64,000 nt of DNA from Phascolarctos cinereus (taxonomy: Eukaryota; Chordata; Mammalia; Diprotodontia; Phascolarctidae): contig NW_018344068.1 of assembly GCF_002099425.1 (NCBI RefSeq), positions 5,958,501 to 6,022,500 on the forward strand, written 5' to 3'. Below are positions 52,312 to 64,000 of the stretch, piece after piece. The notes beneath the pieces are model-generated. The model was not told the origin of the DNA, made no database searches, and saw only the letters and a program-made list of their open reading frames with translations. The position numbers were made by a program, and so were the translations under genes. The number at the start of each line of letters is the position of its first letter. Position 1 is the stretch's first letter.

Positions 52312-53986
52312 TATTTTATAGAGTTAGAAAAAATAATAACAAGATTCATTTGGAAAAACAAAAGGTCCAGAATATCAAAGGAACTAATGAAAAGAAATGC
52401 AGGGGAAGGTGGCCTAGCCATTCCAGATCTTAAATTGTATTATAAAGCAGCAATCATCAAAACTGCTTGGTACTGGCTAAGAAATAGAGAGGGATCAGTG
52501 GAATAGGTTAAATATGCAAGACACAGTAGTCAATGACTATAGTAATCTATTATTTGATAAACCCAAAGACCCCTGCTTCTGGGATAAGAACCCACTCTTT
52601 GAAAAAAACTGCTGGGAAAACTGGAAAAGAGTATGGCAAGAAACTAGGCATAGACCCAAATCTCATACCATATACCAAAATAAAGTCAAAATGGGTTCAT
52701 GACTTAGATATAAAGGCTGATACCATAAGTAAACTGGGAGAACAAGGAATAGTTTAACTATCAGATCTATGGAGAACAGAAGAATTCATGACCAAACAGG
52801 AGATAGAGAACATTATGAAAAGCAAAATGGATAATTTTGATTACATTAAATTGAAAAGTTTTTGCACAAACAAAGCCAATGCAACTAAGATTAGAAGGAA
52901 GGTAGAAAATTGGGAAAGAATTTTTACAACCAGTCTCTCTGATAAAGGCCTCATTTCTAAAATATATAGAGAATTAAGACAAATTTATAAGAACACAAGC
53001 CATTCCCCAATTGATAAATGGTCAAAGGATATGAACAGACAGTTCTCAGATGAAGAAATTAAAGCCATCTATAGTCATATGAAAAAATGCTCTAAATCAT
53101 TATTGATTAGAGAAATGCAAATCAAAACAACTCTGAGGTACCACATCACACCTATCAGATTGGCCAACATGACAAAACAGGAAAATGATAAATGTTGGAG
53201 GATGTGGGAAAATTGGAACGCTAATACATTGTTGGTGGAGTTGTGAAATGATCCAACCATTTTGGAGAACAATTTGGAACTATGCCCAAAGGGCTACAAA
53301 AATGTGCATACCCTTTGATCCAGCAATAGCACTTCTAGGGCTATATCCCAAAGAGATCAGACAAATGGGAAAAGGACCCACATGTACAAAAATATACATA
53401 GCAGCTCTTTTTGTGGTGGCAAAGAATTGGAAATTGAGAGGATGCCCATCAATTGGGGAATGGCTGAGCAAGTTGTGGTATATGAATGTAATGGAATACT
53501 ATTGTGCTATAAGAAATGATGAACAGGCTGACTTCAGAAAAACCTGGAAAGACTTATATGGTCTGATGCTGAGTGAAGTGAGCAGAACCAAGAGGACTTT
53601 GAACACAATAACAGCCATGTTATACAATGACTAAGATTGTTAAACTGAACCCATCTCAGCATTACGAGGATCAAAGACATCTCCAGAGGCCTCAGGATGG
53701 AAAATGCTGTCCACATCCAAAGAAAGAACTATGGAAGTCGAATCGCTATCACTTATTTTTACCTTCTGTTGAGTTTTGTTTCATCTTTCTGATGGTTCCT
53801 CCTATTGGTTTTAATTTTTACTTACAACTTCACTAATGTGAAAATATGTTTAATGGGTATGTAAATGTAAAGCCTATATCAGATTGTGAGCCGTCTTGGG
53901 GAGGGTGGGGGGGAGGAAAAGGGAGAAAAATTTTCAACTCAAAAGCATATTGGAAAAAATTAAAAAATTTAAAAAATTTAAAAAAA
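52312..53986 (+). mobile_element. 5'-truncated L1 (ORF2 C-terminal part and 3' UTR)
   Basis: 1,675 bp with a perfect 16-bp target duplication 'gaaatatagtctgtag' (52296-52311 and 53987-54002). The open frames at 52514-52757, 52788-53246 and 53185-53634 cover the end of ORF2 in shifted frames (KSKMDNFDYIKLKSF, HSPIDKWSKDMNRQFSDEE, DPAIALLGLYPKEIRQMGKG). The 3' UTR has a G-rich run (53895-53925) and an A-rich end. A normal target-primed insertion. Confidence 0.95.
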
Positions 53987-54439
53987 GAAATATAGTCTGT
54001 AGGCATAAAGAATGCTATTATGTACAATATAGCTATGGGTCTGATAACTACAATAATTTCAAAGTAGTGATGAATATAAACAATATTTCCATATATCTCC
54101 AAAAACTATAATGTGATATGAAAATATTTATGATTTCTGGTGGTGACAAAGTCACATACAGTGCTAATACTACTGTGGTTTGTTGCCTATGTTCATAATT
54201 GAAGGAAATGACAAATGTAAATTAGAGGTTAGTGACAAGTAATTTTCCCATTCGAATTTATGGACCCCTTGAAATCAATCCATAGATCCCTTGGGCAGTC
54301 TGTTGGACCCATGTTAAGAAGTAGGGGAAGAAGGGGAAAAGCTCCCTCTCCAGAATGCCAAGTAGATACTTCAATACAAACCTACGTGCACCCAACCCCC
54401 ACCCTCAACAACCCACAATGCTTGAAAGTCAAGCTTTGT

Positions 54440-54830
54440 TCATTTGTGATAATATGTTGCGCCCAAGACACTCCATCTCTCTCCTGACTCCATGTATTTT
54501 CACTGGCTGCCACCACCCCAACCCCAATACTTGTAAAGCTCTCTCTCTCTTCATTTTTGCCTCCTGGCTTCCCTAGATTCCTCCAAACCTCAGCTAAAAT
54601 CTCACCCGCAAGAACCCTTTCCCAATCTCCCATAATGCTAGTGCTTTCCCTCTGAGACAACTTCTAACTTATTCGGGATACTTCTTGCTCGTACTTAGCT
54701 GTTTGCCTGTTGTCTTCCCCATTAGATCACGAGCTCCTTGAGAATAGGGATTGTTTTTGTTTTTCTGTATATCCTCAGGCCTTAGTATAGTGTCTGGCAA
54801 ATAGTAATATTTGAGGATTGGAGGGAAGCC
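54440..54830 (-). repeat. L2-family (CR1 clade) LINE 3' part
   Basis: Antisense L2-like: 'ctcctggcttccctagattc', 'agctccttgagaataggg', 'gtatagtgtctggcaaatag'. Ends next to the purine-rich tract. Confidence 0.55.
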
Positions 54831-54856
54831 AGGAGTTAAGAAGTCCTGATGGCATT

Positions 54857-55262
54857 CTGGGAGAGGAGAAGAGTGAGAGAAGAGGAGAGCAGAAGAGAGA
54901 AGTGGAGGAGAGAGAAAAGAGAGGAGACAAAGAGAGAGGAGAGGAGGATAAAGGACAGGAGAGGAGATAAGAGAAGAGGAGAAAAGTGGAGAAGAGAATA
55001 GAAAAGAAAAAAGAAGGGGAGAGGAGGAGAAAGAAGAGGAGAAAAGAGAATAAGAGAGGAGATGACAGGAGGTGAGAGAAGAGGAGAAAATGGAGATGAA
55101 AACAGAAAAGAGGAAAGGAGAGGACAGGACAGAGAGGAGGAGAGAGAAGGAGAGAGGAGTAATGGAGAGGAAAGGAGAAGAGAGGAGAGGAGGAGAGAAG
55201 AGGGAATGAGAGAGGAGAAGAGAGGTAAGGAAAAGAGAGGAGAGGAGGAATGGGGAGGTTGA
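54857..55262. repeat. Long purine-rich (GGAGA)n tract
   Basis: About 400 bp almost purely A/G on the plus strand with variable GAGAGG/GGAGAA units. With its flank ('aagccaggagttaagaag' at 54827) it is the inverted copy of the pyrimidine tract at 57160-57735. Confidence 0.9.
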
Positions 55263-55509
55263 AAATCATAAACACTTGTTGATTTTGATGACTCTTCTAC
55301 ATAAACCCCACTCTGAGCATCTATCTGTCTGCCTTTTTACCCATTTTAGTCTATCTGCCTTTCTGCCACTGCTGATCTACTCTTCTATCTGCTTGGATCG
55401 CAGCAGCTCCCAGCTCATCCTGGGAACTTTTAGCTGTTCAGCCCCTGCCTCCAGACTGGAAGCTGCACCACAGAAAAAGCAACTTGTAGGTACTGTTTGT
55501 TGGGCCTGC

Positions 55510-55690
55510 AAAGAGGACACCTGGAATCATAGACTTAGTGCCATAAGGACTCATGGCGTCATAGACATTGAGCTAGAAGGGACCTCAAAGCCCAAGTTAC
55601 AGCCCCCTCACTTTATATATGAGGACACTGAAGCCAAAAGAGGTTAAGTAACTTACCCAAGATCACACAGATAGTGAGTGAAAGAACAAG
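55510..55690 (+). repeat. THER1/MIR-type SINE remnant
   Basis: 'gaagggacctcaaagcccaa', 'gaggacactgaagccaaaag', 'cccaagatcacacagatagt' follow the MIR core in the usual order. Similar remnants lie in gene 2 intron 4 (25590-25760) and gene 3 intron 4 (47920-48110). Confidence 0.6.
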
Positions 55691-56725
55691 GATTCAAATT
55701 TAGGTCCTCTGGCTCCAAATCATAGATTGTAGAGCTGGAAGGGACACGAGAGGTCCATGGCTCTTTCCGCTGTGCCAAGCTGCTTCCCTTAGCTGATTTC
55801 CAAATGAGAATCCAGCTGGAGTCTGCCAGAATGATACCCAAGCATGGAAGGAATAGGTCCCTTTAAAGTAATCCTGATCATGGCATAGATGTCCAGCATG
55901 GATCCTGCAGCTGGCTCATGTGGAAGGGCAAGGGTAGACTCATTTGGGAAGGATGGATGAGATATCATAGCCCAGCAACTGACTCTAAGCTTGGGGAGGC
56001 GACACCAGGGTCTTACAAGGGCTATCAGAGACCCACAGCAAGCAAGGGGTCCCTGACATCTGTCACTACTTGCCTGGGCACTAGGGTCAATGTTGGAGCA
56101 CATTTCTGCCTTATGGAAGTGGGTAGCCAAATGTCACTATTAGGTAAACCGTAGTAGGTCTATTGCCACCAAAATCAAATATAACATCCTCTATTTGACT
56201 TCTAAAGCTCTTCATGACCCCAGCCCTTCCTGCCTTTCCAATCTTTTTACACCTTATTTCCCTCCCCTTATTCTATGTTTCTGTGACACTGGTGTCCTTA
56301 ATGTTCCTTTTTTTCCCCTCCCTCCCCACCCTGCACTAGAGAAGGCAGCCATTTCACTACCCTTGATGTTTCATTGGAGTTTATTGAATGTGGATAAAGG
56401 AGGCCAGGAGAAGGTGACACGGGTAGACCTATACTTTAGGAAGAATTTCACAGGTAAGTGGAGGGTGGACTGGCATGAAGGATGATTTTAGTCTGAGAGA
56501 CCAACCAAAAGCCTATTGCAATAGTCCAGGCATAAAGCTGGTGGATCACTGGGCCAGGGTGGTAGCAGTGGCAGAGGAGGAAAGGAGAAATAGACAAGAG
56601 AGACAGGAGCTCCAAACTTATTATAATGTATACTGTCTTTCCTGCTTATATTAACTTCAATTTTGCTTCAGGTGAAATGTTTCCACTTCTGGATTACCCA
56701 GTGTTAAACAGAAGCCTAGGTGACA
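55691..56725. other. Intergenic between the purine and pyrimidine tracts
   Basis: No exon recognised. 56190-56340 looks like antisense L2. Otherwise nothing classifiable. Confidence 0.5.
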
Positions 56726-56742
56726 TACACCTTTATTTCTTT

Positions 56743-57035
56743 TATTTTTTTTTTTGGTGAAATTTATTTTTTTTTCAAATTTAAATTTTTATTTTTTCCA
56801 TATGCTTTTGAGTTGAAAATTTTTCTCCCTTTTCCTCCCCCCCACCCTCCCCAAGATGGCACACAATCTGATATAGGCTTTACATTTACATACCCATTAA
56901 ACATATTTTCACATTAGTGAAGTTGTAAGTAAAAATTAAAACCAATAGGAGGAACCATCAGAAAGATGAAACAAAACTCAGCAGAAGGTAAAAATAAGTG
57001 ATAGCGATTCGACTTCCATAGTTCTTTCTTTGGAT
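56743..57035 (-). mobile_element. L1 3' UTR fragment, reverse
   Basis: Reverse copy of the 3' end of the L1 at 52312-53986 (about 53733-53985), with a T-rich start. Perfect 17-bp target duplication 'tacacctttatttcttt' at 56726-56742 and 57036-57052. Extreme 5' truncation. Confidence 0.95.
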
Positions 57036-57159
57036 TACACCTTTATTTCTTTAGCCACATAGGAGAGGACACAGCAGACCAGACTTCCTAGTTCCTGATA
57101 GCTTCTGCCTGAGATTCTCTGATGCAATCTTTCCAGGTCCTGTATCTCTATATCAACCT

Positions 57160-57735
57160 CTCTGCTCTTCTCCTCTCCTCTTCTCTCCTCTCCTCTTTAC
57201 TCTTCCTTTCTGCTCCTCTCATCTCTCTTCTCTTTTTCTCTCCTCTCCTCTCCCTTTCTCTCCTTTCCTGTCTTCTCTCCTCTCTCCTCTTCTCCTTTTC
57301 TCTCTCCTCTCCTCTCTCCACTCCACTCCTCCTCGCATTTCATCTCCTCTCTCTTCTCCTCTCCTCTGCTCTCTACTTCTCTCCTCTCCTCTTCTCTCCC
57401 TCTCTGCTTCTCTCCTTTCCTGTCTTCTCTCCTTTCTCCTTTTCTCCTTTTCTCTCTCCTTCTCTCCTTTCTCCACTCCACTCCTCCTCACATTTCATCT
57501 CCTCTCTCTTCTCTCTTTTTCTCTCCTCTGCTCTCCTCTTCTCTCTGCTTCTCTCCTCTCCTGTCTTATACTTTTGTTCTCTCTTCTCTTCTCTCTTCTT
57601 CTCCTTTTCTCTTTTCTTCTCTTTTCTTCTCTTCTCTCTTCTGTTCTCTTCTCCTTTCCACTCTAACTCTCCTCTTTTTTTCTCTCTTCTCCACTTCTCT
57701 CCTCTCCTCTCCTTATCTCTACTTCTCTCCCAAAA
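57160..57735. repeat. Long pyrimidine-rich (TCTCC)n tract
   Basis: About 570 bp of C/T on the plus strand; contains two roughly 170-bp higher-order copies (the 'tccactccactcctcctc' motif at about 57317 and 57474). Inverted partner of 54857-55262, sharing flank sequence ('ctcctggcttccttccaacc'). Confidence 0.9.
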
Positions 57736-58028
57736 TGCCAGCAAGGCATCTCAACTCCTGGCTTCCTTCCAACCCTCAGAACTTGCCAGAGTTAATAAGG
57801 AGGAAGTGGTTAGGAGTCTGTTCAGACACTCCTGGACCTTCCTTAATCCTCTTCCCTTCTCAATTACACATAAAACACAGTGGAAGCTGAATGCAGTCCC
57901 TTGATCCAGATTTAGACAAAGGCCATATCCTGTCTCAAGCCATACAGAAAATGAAAGTTGGAGCTGGGATGAGAACCCAGCTCTTCTAGCCCCCAGACTG
58001 GAGCTCTGCTTTAGAATAGAAGCATCCA

Positions 58029-58175
58029 TGGGGCAGCTAGGTGATGCAGTGGATAGCACTTTGGCCCTGAAGTTAGGAGGACCTGAGTTCAAATCTGGCC
58101 TCAGACCAAACATTTGAGACTTACTAGCTGTGTGACCCTAGGCAAGTCACTTAACTCCAATTGCCTTAAAAAAAA
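58029..58175 (+). mobile_element. WSINE1/SINE1-type SINE
   Basis: Head 'ggggcagctaggtgatgcag', A-rich tail. Target duplication 'tagaatagaagcatcca' (58012-58028) and 'tagaatagaggtatcca' (58176-58192). Confidence 0.95.
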
Positions 58176-58289
58176 TAGAATAGAGGTATCCAGTGCCTGG
58201 TTTCCAGAGCATGGGTCAGCAGAAGCTTCTTTTCCCAATGGGCATTTTGGGACTCAGATGGATGATGTGAGAGGAATACAGATCAGTCC

Positions 58290-58680
58290 CAGACTATAAC
58301 TTCCTATGACGTCTGGATTCAAATACAAATTTCTCTACTTAGCATTTAAAGCCAACACTGGGTTCACAACCTGGTTCTAACTTAACTTTCCATTCTTTTA
58401 AAACATTGCTCCCCTTCATTCACTCTTCAGTCTGGCCAAATTGGCCTTCTTGCTGCCCCTCACACACAGCCCTCCATTTCTGTGACTTTGCACAGATCCT
58501 TCCCCATGCCTACCATGCCCTCCCTCTCCACCTTTGCCTCTTAGAACTACTAGTTACCATCAAATTTCAATTCAAATGCCACCTCCTGCAAAAAATCGTT
58601 ACTGTTCCCTCCCAACTACTGTATCTCACCCTCCAAAATGACCTTATATTTATTTTATAGATACTGTAAAAGCAAAAAAA
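58290..58680 (-). repeat. L2-family (CR1 clade) LINE 3' part
   Basis: Antisense L2-like: 'agcatttaaagccaacactg', 'tctggccaaattggccttct', 'tcaaatgccacctcctgcaa'. Intergenic, diverged. Confidence 0.6.
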
Positions 58681-59137
58681 AAAACCAACTTATTTTGAAC
58701 ATATTTATGTAGGATCATAGATTTAGAGACAATCTAATCTAAAAGTTCTTAATTTTTTTTGTCCCTCTGTCTAGTAAAGCCTATGGACTCCTCAGAATGC
58801 TTTGAAATACATAGGATTAAAAAGGAAACCAATTACACTGAAATAGTTATCCAAAAAAAATTTTTAAGTTCACAGGCCCCAGGTTTAGAACCCCTGACCT
58901 AATCCAACACTTCCTTTTTACAAAGGAAGAAACTGAGACTGATGTGAGTTTAACTAAGTTGCCCAAGCTCACAGAAGTAATAAGCAAGCAGCAGAGGTGA
59001 GATTTGAACCCAGATTCTCTGATATTAAAGCCAATTCTTTTTCAAGGGCACCATGCTACCTCCCTTGTGGTTTACCCTGTAAAATGGAAATTTTCAGGGT
59101 AGGGGCTGTTCCATGTATGTGTTTGTATCCCCCAGGG

Positions 59138-59308
59138 CAGGGGTGGGGAACCTATGGCCTCCTAGTTCCTAAGTGCGGCCCTTTGAATGAATCCAAACTT
59201 CATAGAATTCCCCTTAATAAAAGGATTTGTTCTGCAAAACTTGGACTCAGTCAAAAGGCCACACCTGAGGACCTAGAGGGCCTCTTGGCTGCTGGTTCCC
59301 CACCCCTG
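59138..59308. mobile_element. Non-autonomous hAT-type DNA transposon (MITE)
   Basis: Perfect 15-bp terminal inverted repeat CAGGGGTGGGGAACC and a perfect 8-bp target duplication CCCCAGGG (59130-59137 and 59309-59316), the size hAT transposases make. Only 171 bp with a partly palindromic interior and no coding capacity. Confidence 0.9.
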
Positions 59309-59316
59309 CCCCAGGG

Positions 59317-61129
59317 CCTGTCATAGCATCCAGTAGGCATGCAATTAAAAAATTTTTTGATTGATACGAATGAAGTAACAGAGCATGCTGGGGTGAGAGG
59401 AAGAAGGCAGAAGGAATGCTGAAAGGAGGGGACAGGAAAGGACACGAGGGTGGGTCAAGTGAGGCTGGTGGTGGGGTAGGACAGCATGTTAGCCTCCTAT
59501 GGCCTCCCAGAGGCACAATCTGATTGGATCGGTCTGTTCGCAGGGGTGCATAGGTGGGATAACTTGGGGGTAGTGACTGGCTTATGGCTGTGGACAGAAT
59601 CCTAGGGCTGGGTGAAGGGGACAGGGAATCTTCACTATGCCTCAATCCCGCCCCTCTTCTGGAGTCCTTGGGTCTTCTTGCCCATTGTTCTATTTGGGCA
59701 AAAGGTAGGAGTGTGCTAGTAAATATTTAACAACCAGCTTCTGGGGAAAAAAAAAGTATGGACAACACATTTTTAAAGTTTAATCTGCATAATTAACACT
59801 TTCTGAAGTCTAGACAATCCACACAACAATGAATCATGCCCTGGTTTGTAGCATTTGCTGATTTCCAAGAAGTGAATGCTCATACTGAAAATGCTAATGA
59901 GCCGGTTAAAGCTGGCACTTGCCCCTTCCCGGCTGGGAGTGACTTAGCTTTGGCACAAGCCTAGGCCCACTCCTTTGATCACAACCATTAGGGAGATAAG
60001 GGCAAAATGGCTGTGACTTTGATGACATGCAAGAAACACTGCAGAATCCACCTTGGCTTTGAGCCTACAAGCAAAATCTAGAACAAAAAAAATGGGGCCA
60101 ATTCAATTCTATAAACTTCCATTAAGCATTCCCTATATGCAGAGAATTACTGAACTGAGAAAGGAACAAGGATTGGAGTTTAGATAAAGCGCTGTTCTTG
60201 CCCTCAGGGAGTTTCCAGTCTAATAGGAGTCTTGATCCTCAGCCGCCTATTCTCCCCAGAACTCCCAGTCAAGGAAGGCTCTCTTTCTTCAGACCCTCTC
60301 ACGATGACCTAGGAATTCAACACGCCTCAACCCTGGGCCAAACTTCTAGTCCCCCTGGGAACTGCGACCCTTCCTCTTTTGATCTCATTTGTTCAATCAA
60401 GGAAGAAGAGGTGGCTGCTTCCAACAATGACAGAGCTAAAGTAGGAGGGGGAAGTCAAGGTGCCAAGGGAACCAAATGATTTTAACTGAGCTATCAGTGA
60501 GAGTACAGACTAGGGCCTGAGAGTTCTAGCAAGACTCACTCATGGACATACTCATGTGGAGAGGACTTTTCCCCAGACAGGTAAAGGGAGTAGAAGAACG
60601 GGAAGTTCTGTGAGGGGGAGGCCAGTGGAGGCTGGTGGGGAGCCAAAGAAGCAAGCTAGATCCTCATGGCCTTCCAAAGGCTTGGTCTGGCTTGATCCTA
60701 ATGACTTACAACATGGGGTCTTTCTATAAGAGGTGGGACCTTCCATTCCCAGCCAGTAGCTTGCAACTGATCTTCCCCTGCCTCTCCTCTAGAAACTCTG
60801 AAGAATCTATGTGAGTTGGGGAAGGGGGAGGACTTTGGAGACAAGAGCTACAGGGTTCTGTTCAGGGTTGCTGGTAGCAACAAAACTTGGGTGCCCTTTC
60901 TGCAGCCCTGCTCCTTTCAAAGTACTGTAGCACCAAGAGAGAACCCAGGGCAATAGGGGCTTCTCATACCCGTTACATTTGGGTGGCAGGTTGGGAGAGG
61001 GAGGAAGAGTTAGGATCTTTGGTGTGGTGGTTTGGAAGTCACAGGATAAAATCCATTAAACCCACTGCTTCAGAGGAGGACCCATAGTAGATCCTGGCTC
61101 ACTCATCTCTGATTCCTCTCCCCCTCCAG
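59317..61129. other. Upstream region of gene 4
   Basis: No coding exon or clear repeat recognised. The non-coding first exon and promoter of gene 4 should lie here because the coding start follows directly after a splice acceptor at 61128-61129, but I could not place them. Confidence 0.5.
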
Positions 61130-63613
61130 ATGCTACTGTCTTTACTGTTCTGGGGTCTTCTCCTCTTTGGGGAAAAAGGTAATTATGACTCCAATCAGTT
61201 AGGTTAACTCTCAAGGTCTAAGTCCTTGTGCTGAAGGGATATAGATATTGCTCTTCAATTTATAGGAGTAGGCTTCACATCTGGAGCCCAGATGTCCTGC
61301 CTCATACATTCTCATCTCACCTAACCCTGCCTCCAATCCCCTAAACACCTGTTCATCTAGGCTCCAGTCCCAACCCCTAGGAACTATCCCTAAACCCTGG
61401 GATTTTTCCCAGGACCATGGGCAGTGTTGAGGGGGAAGGGGAGTGGAAGGGGAAAGGTAGACCCATAGGGAGTCCAGAATCCAGAAGAGAGTGGATTAAG
61501 AAAAGGAAAAAAGTGTTTAGGCAGACCTGTCCTGTGTCAGTCTTCGCTGGGGGAGGGAGAAGAATGGGAGGAGGAGGAGAAATCAAATCACTCTCATTGT
61601 TTCCTGGTTTTATGCTTTTCTAAGCATGTTGGACTTCCAAATCAGAAGACTGGGTTCCAGTTTTGCCACCAACTAGCTGTGTGACCCTGAACACATTCAT
61701 TCCTCTCACTGGGGCTCAGTTTCCTGAGTACAATAAGGGGATTAGAACAGATGCTAGCCTTAACATCCTGTGTTTTACATCCACTGTCTCATTTCTGAAG
61801 TGGGCAAGACAATGATTTTATTTGACAGATTAAAAAATGAGTTACAGAATATGGACATGACTTATCAAAGGGTATATCATGAATCAGGAACCCAGGGTTC
61901 CTGATTCCAAGCCTTGTGGTGGGTCCTCTTCAAAGGAAAGGATAGACAGGATGATAGAGAGGGATCAGGGGGAGTGGGGTGGCCTCATGGGCTGCTCTTA
62001 CAGCTGATAATGTTTGTTGGCAGCAAACGGCATGTCCCCAGAGCCTCGCATAGCGGGGGGCTGGGCTGCCCAGAGGGCCCAGTGGCCATGGCAGGTGAGC
62101 GTCCAGGAGCAAGGCCAGCACGTGTGTGGTGGCTCCCTCATTGGCCACCAGTGGGTACTGACTGCTGCCCATTGTGTGTCCAGGTGAGTTGCCCCTTTCC
62201 CAGGCAGAGTGGGCAGGGCAAGGGAGGAGAGGGACATGAGCTGCTGGTCCCTAGCAGGAACTGTTCCTACCTAGATAAAGGTATCACTGAATAGGAGGGA
62301 TGGGAATGACATTATAGAATGATAAAATGTCGGGACTGAGAGGGATGTTAGGGAGCATCAGATCCAACCGTCTCATTTACATTTACCCCTCATTTGAGGG
62401 CCACGGATCGGGGACTTGTTCCAGATCACACATACCTATAAGTATTCCATTCCATCTTTTCTTGTCTTCAAACAAAAAAAGGGCAAATTCTGTTCCCCAT
62501 TATAGACATGCACAATTCCTACTAGAGTTACCAGGAGCCAGGCACAGTGAGGATCAGAGCTTAGCCATCCAACACTCTCATTTATAGAAAAGGGAGCTGA
62601 GAACTGGAAAAGTGAAGGGACCCGTCCAAGGTCATACAAGTAGTCAGTATCACAGCAGGAATTTGAAACTGGATCATCTGGCCCCCAGTTCAGTATTCTT
62701 CACCTTGTGCTGACAAGCACAGCAGAACTTACATATCCAAGCGAGCATTGTTCCTTTGGGCTACTGACTGAATGTGGTTCTGGGTCCGACTAGATGGAGT
62801 CCCGGCCCGGGAGTCAGGTTATCTGCACTCTTGTCCTGGCTTTGCCAGTGACCCTCTGTGTGACCCCTGAGCACGTTATTGTCCTATCTGGGTCTCAGTC
62901 TCCCCATCTGTAAAGTGAATGGGTGGGATTTGGTGATATCTTTGGGGCCCTCTAGCCCTGAGATTCTCTGAGTCTTCTCCTTGAAAATGCCCTGAGTGAG
63001 CAGCTTTGTGGGAATCCACCTGCAGCCTCCCACAGTGACCACTGGCGAGAGGTCATGCCTCCTTTAGGAGGACAAGTTTATGATCTGTTTGTTATCCATC
63101 ACCATCATAATTTTAATCACTTACATTGACAAGGGCATTGGAAGGCACTCAAAGCTCTTTCCTCAGCCACCTGCAAGGTAGCTGACCTAAGTGTTACCTA
63201 TCCCCATTTTACGAGTTACAGGAAACTGAAGCTCATAGAGGGCAGGGGACTTGCAGAAGGTCATATAACAAATAAATATCAGGTCTTGTGACTGCAGACG
63301 TGTGCTTTTTTTTGGCCTACTGACTATTTCCTGACTTTGTTACTCTCCTCCGACAGCTCTCTGAAATCCCAGGACCTGCAGATCCAACTGGGGGAGCAGT
63401 TCCTCTACACTAAGACCCGCTATTCCACCTTAGTCCCTGTGAGTCAGATACTACTGCACCCTCATTATGATGGGGATGCCCTTCATGGAAAAGACATTGC
63501 ATTGTTGAAGATCAGACAACCTGTGCCCTTCTCCAAATTCATCCAGCGAATCACCCTGGCCCCACCTGGGACTCAGTGCTGGGTGACCGGCTGGGGGAAT
63601 ATCAGGGAAAATG
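61130..63613 (+). CDS. Gene 4: divergent tryptase-like serine protease, partial (5' exons)
   Basis: Secreted S1A protease on the opposite strand to genes 1-3, cut by the window end. Coding exons: 61130-61178 (signal peptide [17 protein letters not shown] directly after a CCAG acceptor, so a non-coding exon lies upstream), 62024-62183, 63357-63613; phases 1-2-1, the same as genes 1-3. 155 residues are visible. Pro-segment ends EPR; mature start [14 protein letters not shown] at residue 26, with Ala instead of Val at position 17. His66 (TAAHC) and Asp116 (GKDIALL) are present; [12 protein letters not shown] ends the last exon. The exons with Asp189 and Ser195 should follow beyond 64000; none is seen in 63614-64000. 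It resembles the wider tryptase/PRSS group of the same chromosomal cluster in mammals; I cannot assign a symbol. Introns carry MIR-like pieces (62300-62700, 63170-63300). Confidence 0.85.
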
Positions 63614-64000
63614 GTGAGACAGAAGAAGGTAGGGGCTGTGGTTGGAGGGATCCATTCAAACCCTTAGACACAGCACAGGACTCCCCCTGCCCTGACCCCC
63701 CACATACACTTCCACATAAGATGTGATATGAGCAGCAGCAGGAAAGGCCTCCTTGGATTCCCCAAAGGAAGACCTCTTCCTCCTAGACCTAGCATAGTGA
63801 TTACAACTCCATCATTAGCTTCAATACTTTGGGTTAAGATCATCTATTTAAGTATAATCTCCCTGGAAGAAGGACTTGGTATAACAGTAGCAATCTTCAG
63901 TACCCTAGTATGAGTTCATTGGTCCCCTAGAAACAACAGAGAGAAAAGGTGAAGGATAATTATGAAACTCAGGCACTCTGAAATCAAGACCTGAGAGAGA
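63614..64000. other. Intron of gene 4
   Basis: Follows donor GTGAGA at 63614. No exon with the CQGDSGG motif is visible before the window ends. Confidence 0.6.

Noticed and set aside
54775-55275. 166-codon minus-strand frame, Ser/Leu-rich, and the plus-strand Glu/Arg-rich frame at 55062-55262
   Set aside because: Both are readings of the purine-rich tract.
57122-57904. 260-codon open frame, Leu/Ser/Phe-rich
   Set aside because: It is a translation of the (TCTCC)n pyrimidine tract; the composition follows from the repeat and no domain is present.
62002-62023. Alternative splice acceptor 'cttacag' at 61997-62003 for gene 4 exon 3
   Set aside because: Using it leads to an early stop and not to RIAGG; the acceptor at 62021-62023 keeps the frame.

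Overview
The window looks like marsupial nuclear DNA. The repeats point there: Mar1-type SINEs (an RTE-derived head that starts around 'cagtcatttcagtcgtgtct', with a MIR-like tail), tRNA-headed WSINE1/SINE1-type elements, a marsupial-style L1, L2/CR1 tails and THER1/MIR pieces. Species cannot be fixed from sequence alone. No prokaryotic features are present.

The genes are secreted S1A serine proteases of the mast-cell tryptase/mastin group. Three paralogues lie on the minus strand. Gene 1 (exons 1-3 only, 513-1634) runs off the left edge. Gene 2 (24931-27940) and gene 3 (47277-50220) are complete. Each has a non-coding or nearly non-coding first exon behind a TATA-like box, a signal-peptide exon of 61 bp, then exons of 163, 266, 164 and 153-156 bp carrying His57, Asp102 and Ser195. 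A fourth, more distant protease (gene 4, plus strand, 61130-63613) points away from gene 3 and continues beyond the right edge.

The locus is a segmental-duplication mosaic. Gene 1 and gene 2 are about 99% identical over roughly 1.9 kb. Gene 2 and gene 3 sit in direct copies of a larger block (20945-28397 and 45196-51210). Gene 2 is flanked by a large inverted repeat: left arm about 6968-20030, right arm about 32148-40943. A third 1-kb piece of the arm recurs at 42111-43130. Both arms carry a small relic of a gene-4-like protease exon. The left arm was later hit by an ERV-L-like retrovirus fossil (7927-13436, 5-bp target duplication) and by a SINE (16578-16740); the right arm lacks both insertions.

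The region between genes 3 and 4 (50255-61129) has no recognisable gene. It holds L1 and L2 pieces, an inverted pair of long purine/pyrimidine tracts (54857-55262 and about 57160-57735), a SINE and a small hAT-type transposon.

The most biologically interesting gene-level change is in gene 2: the S1-pocket residue equivalent to Asp189 is Gly and the next residue is Pro, while the catalytic triad is intact. Gene 3 keeps Asp-Ser there. All alignments and identities were judged by eye; no search was run.
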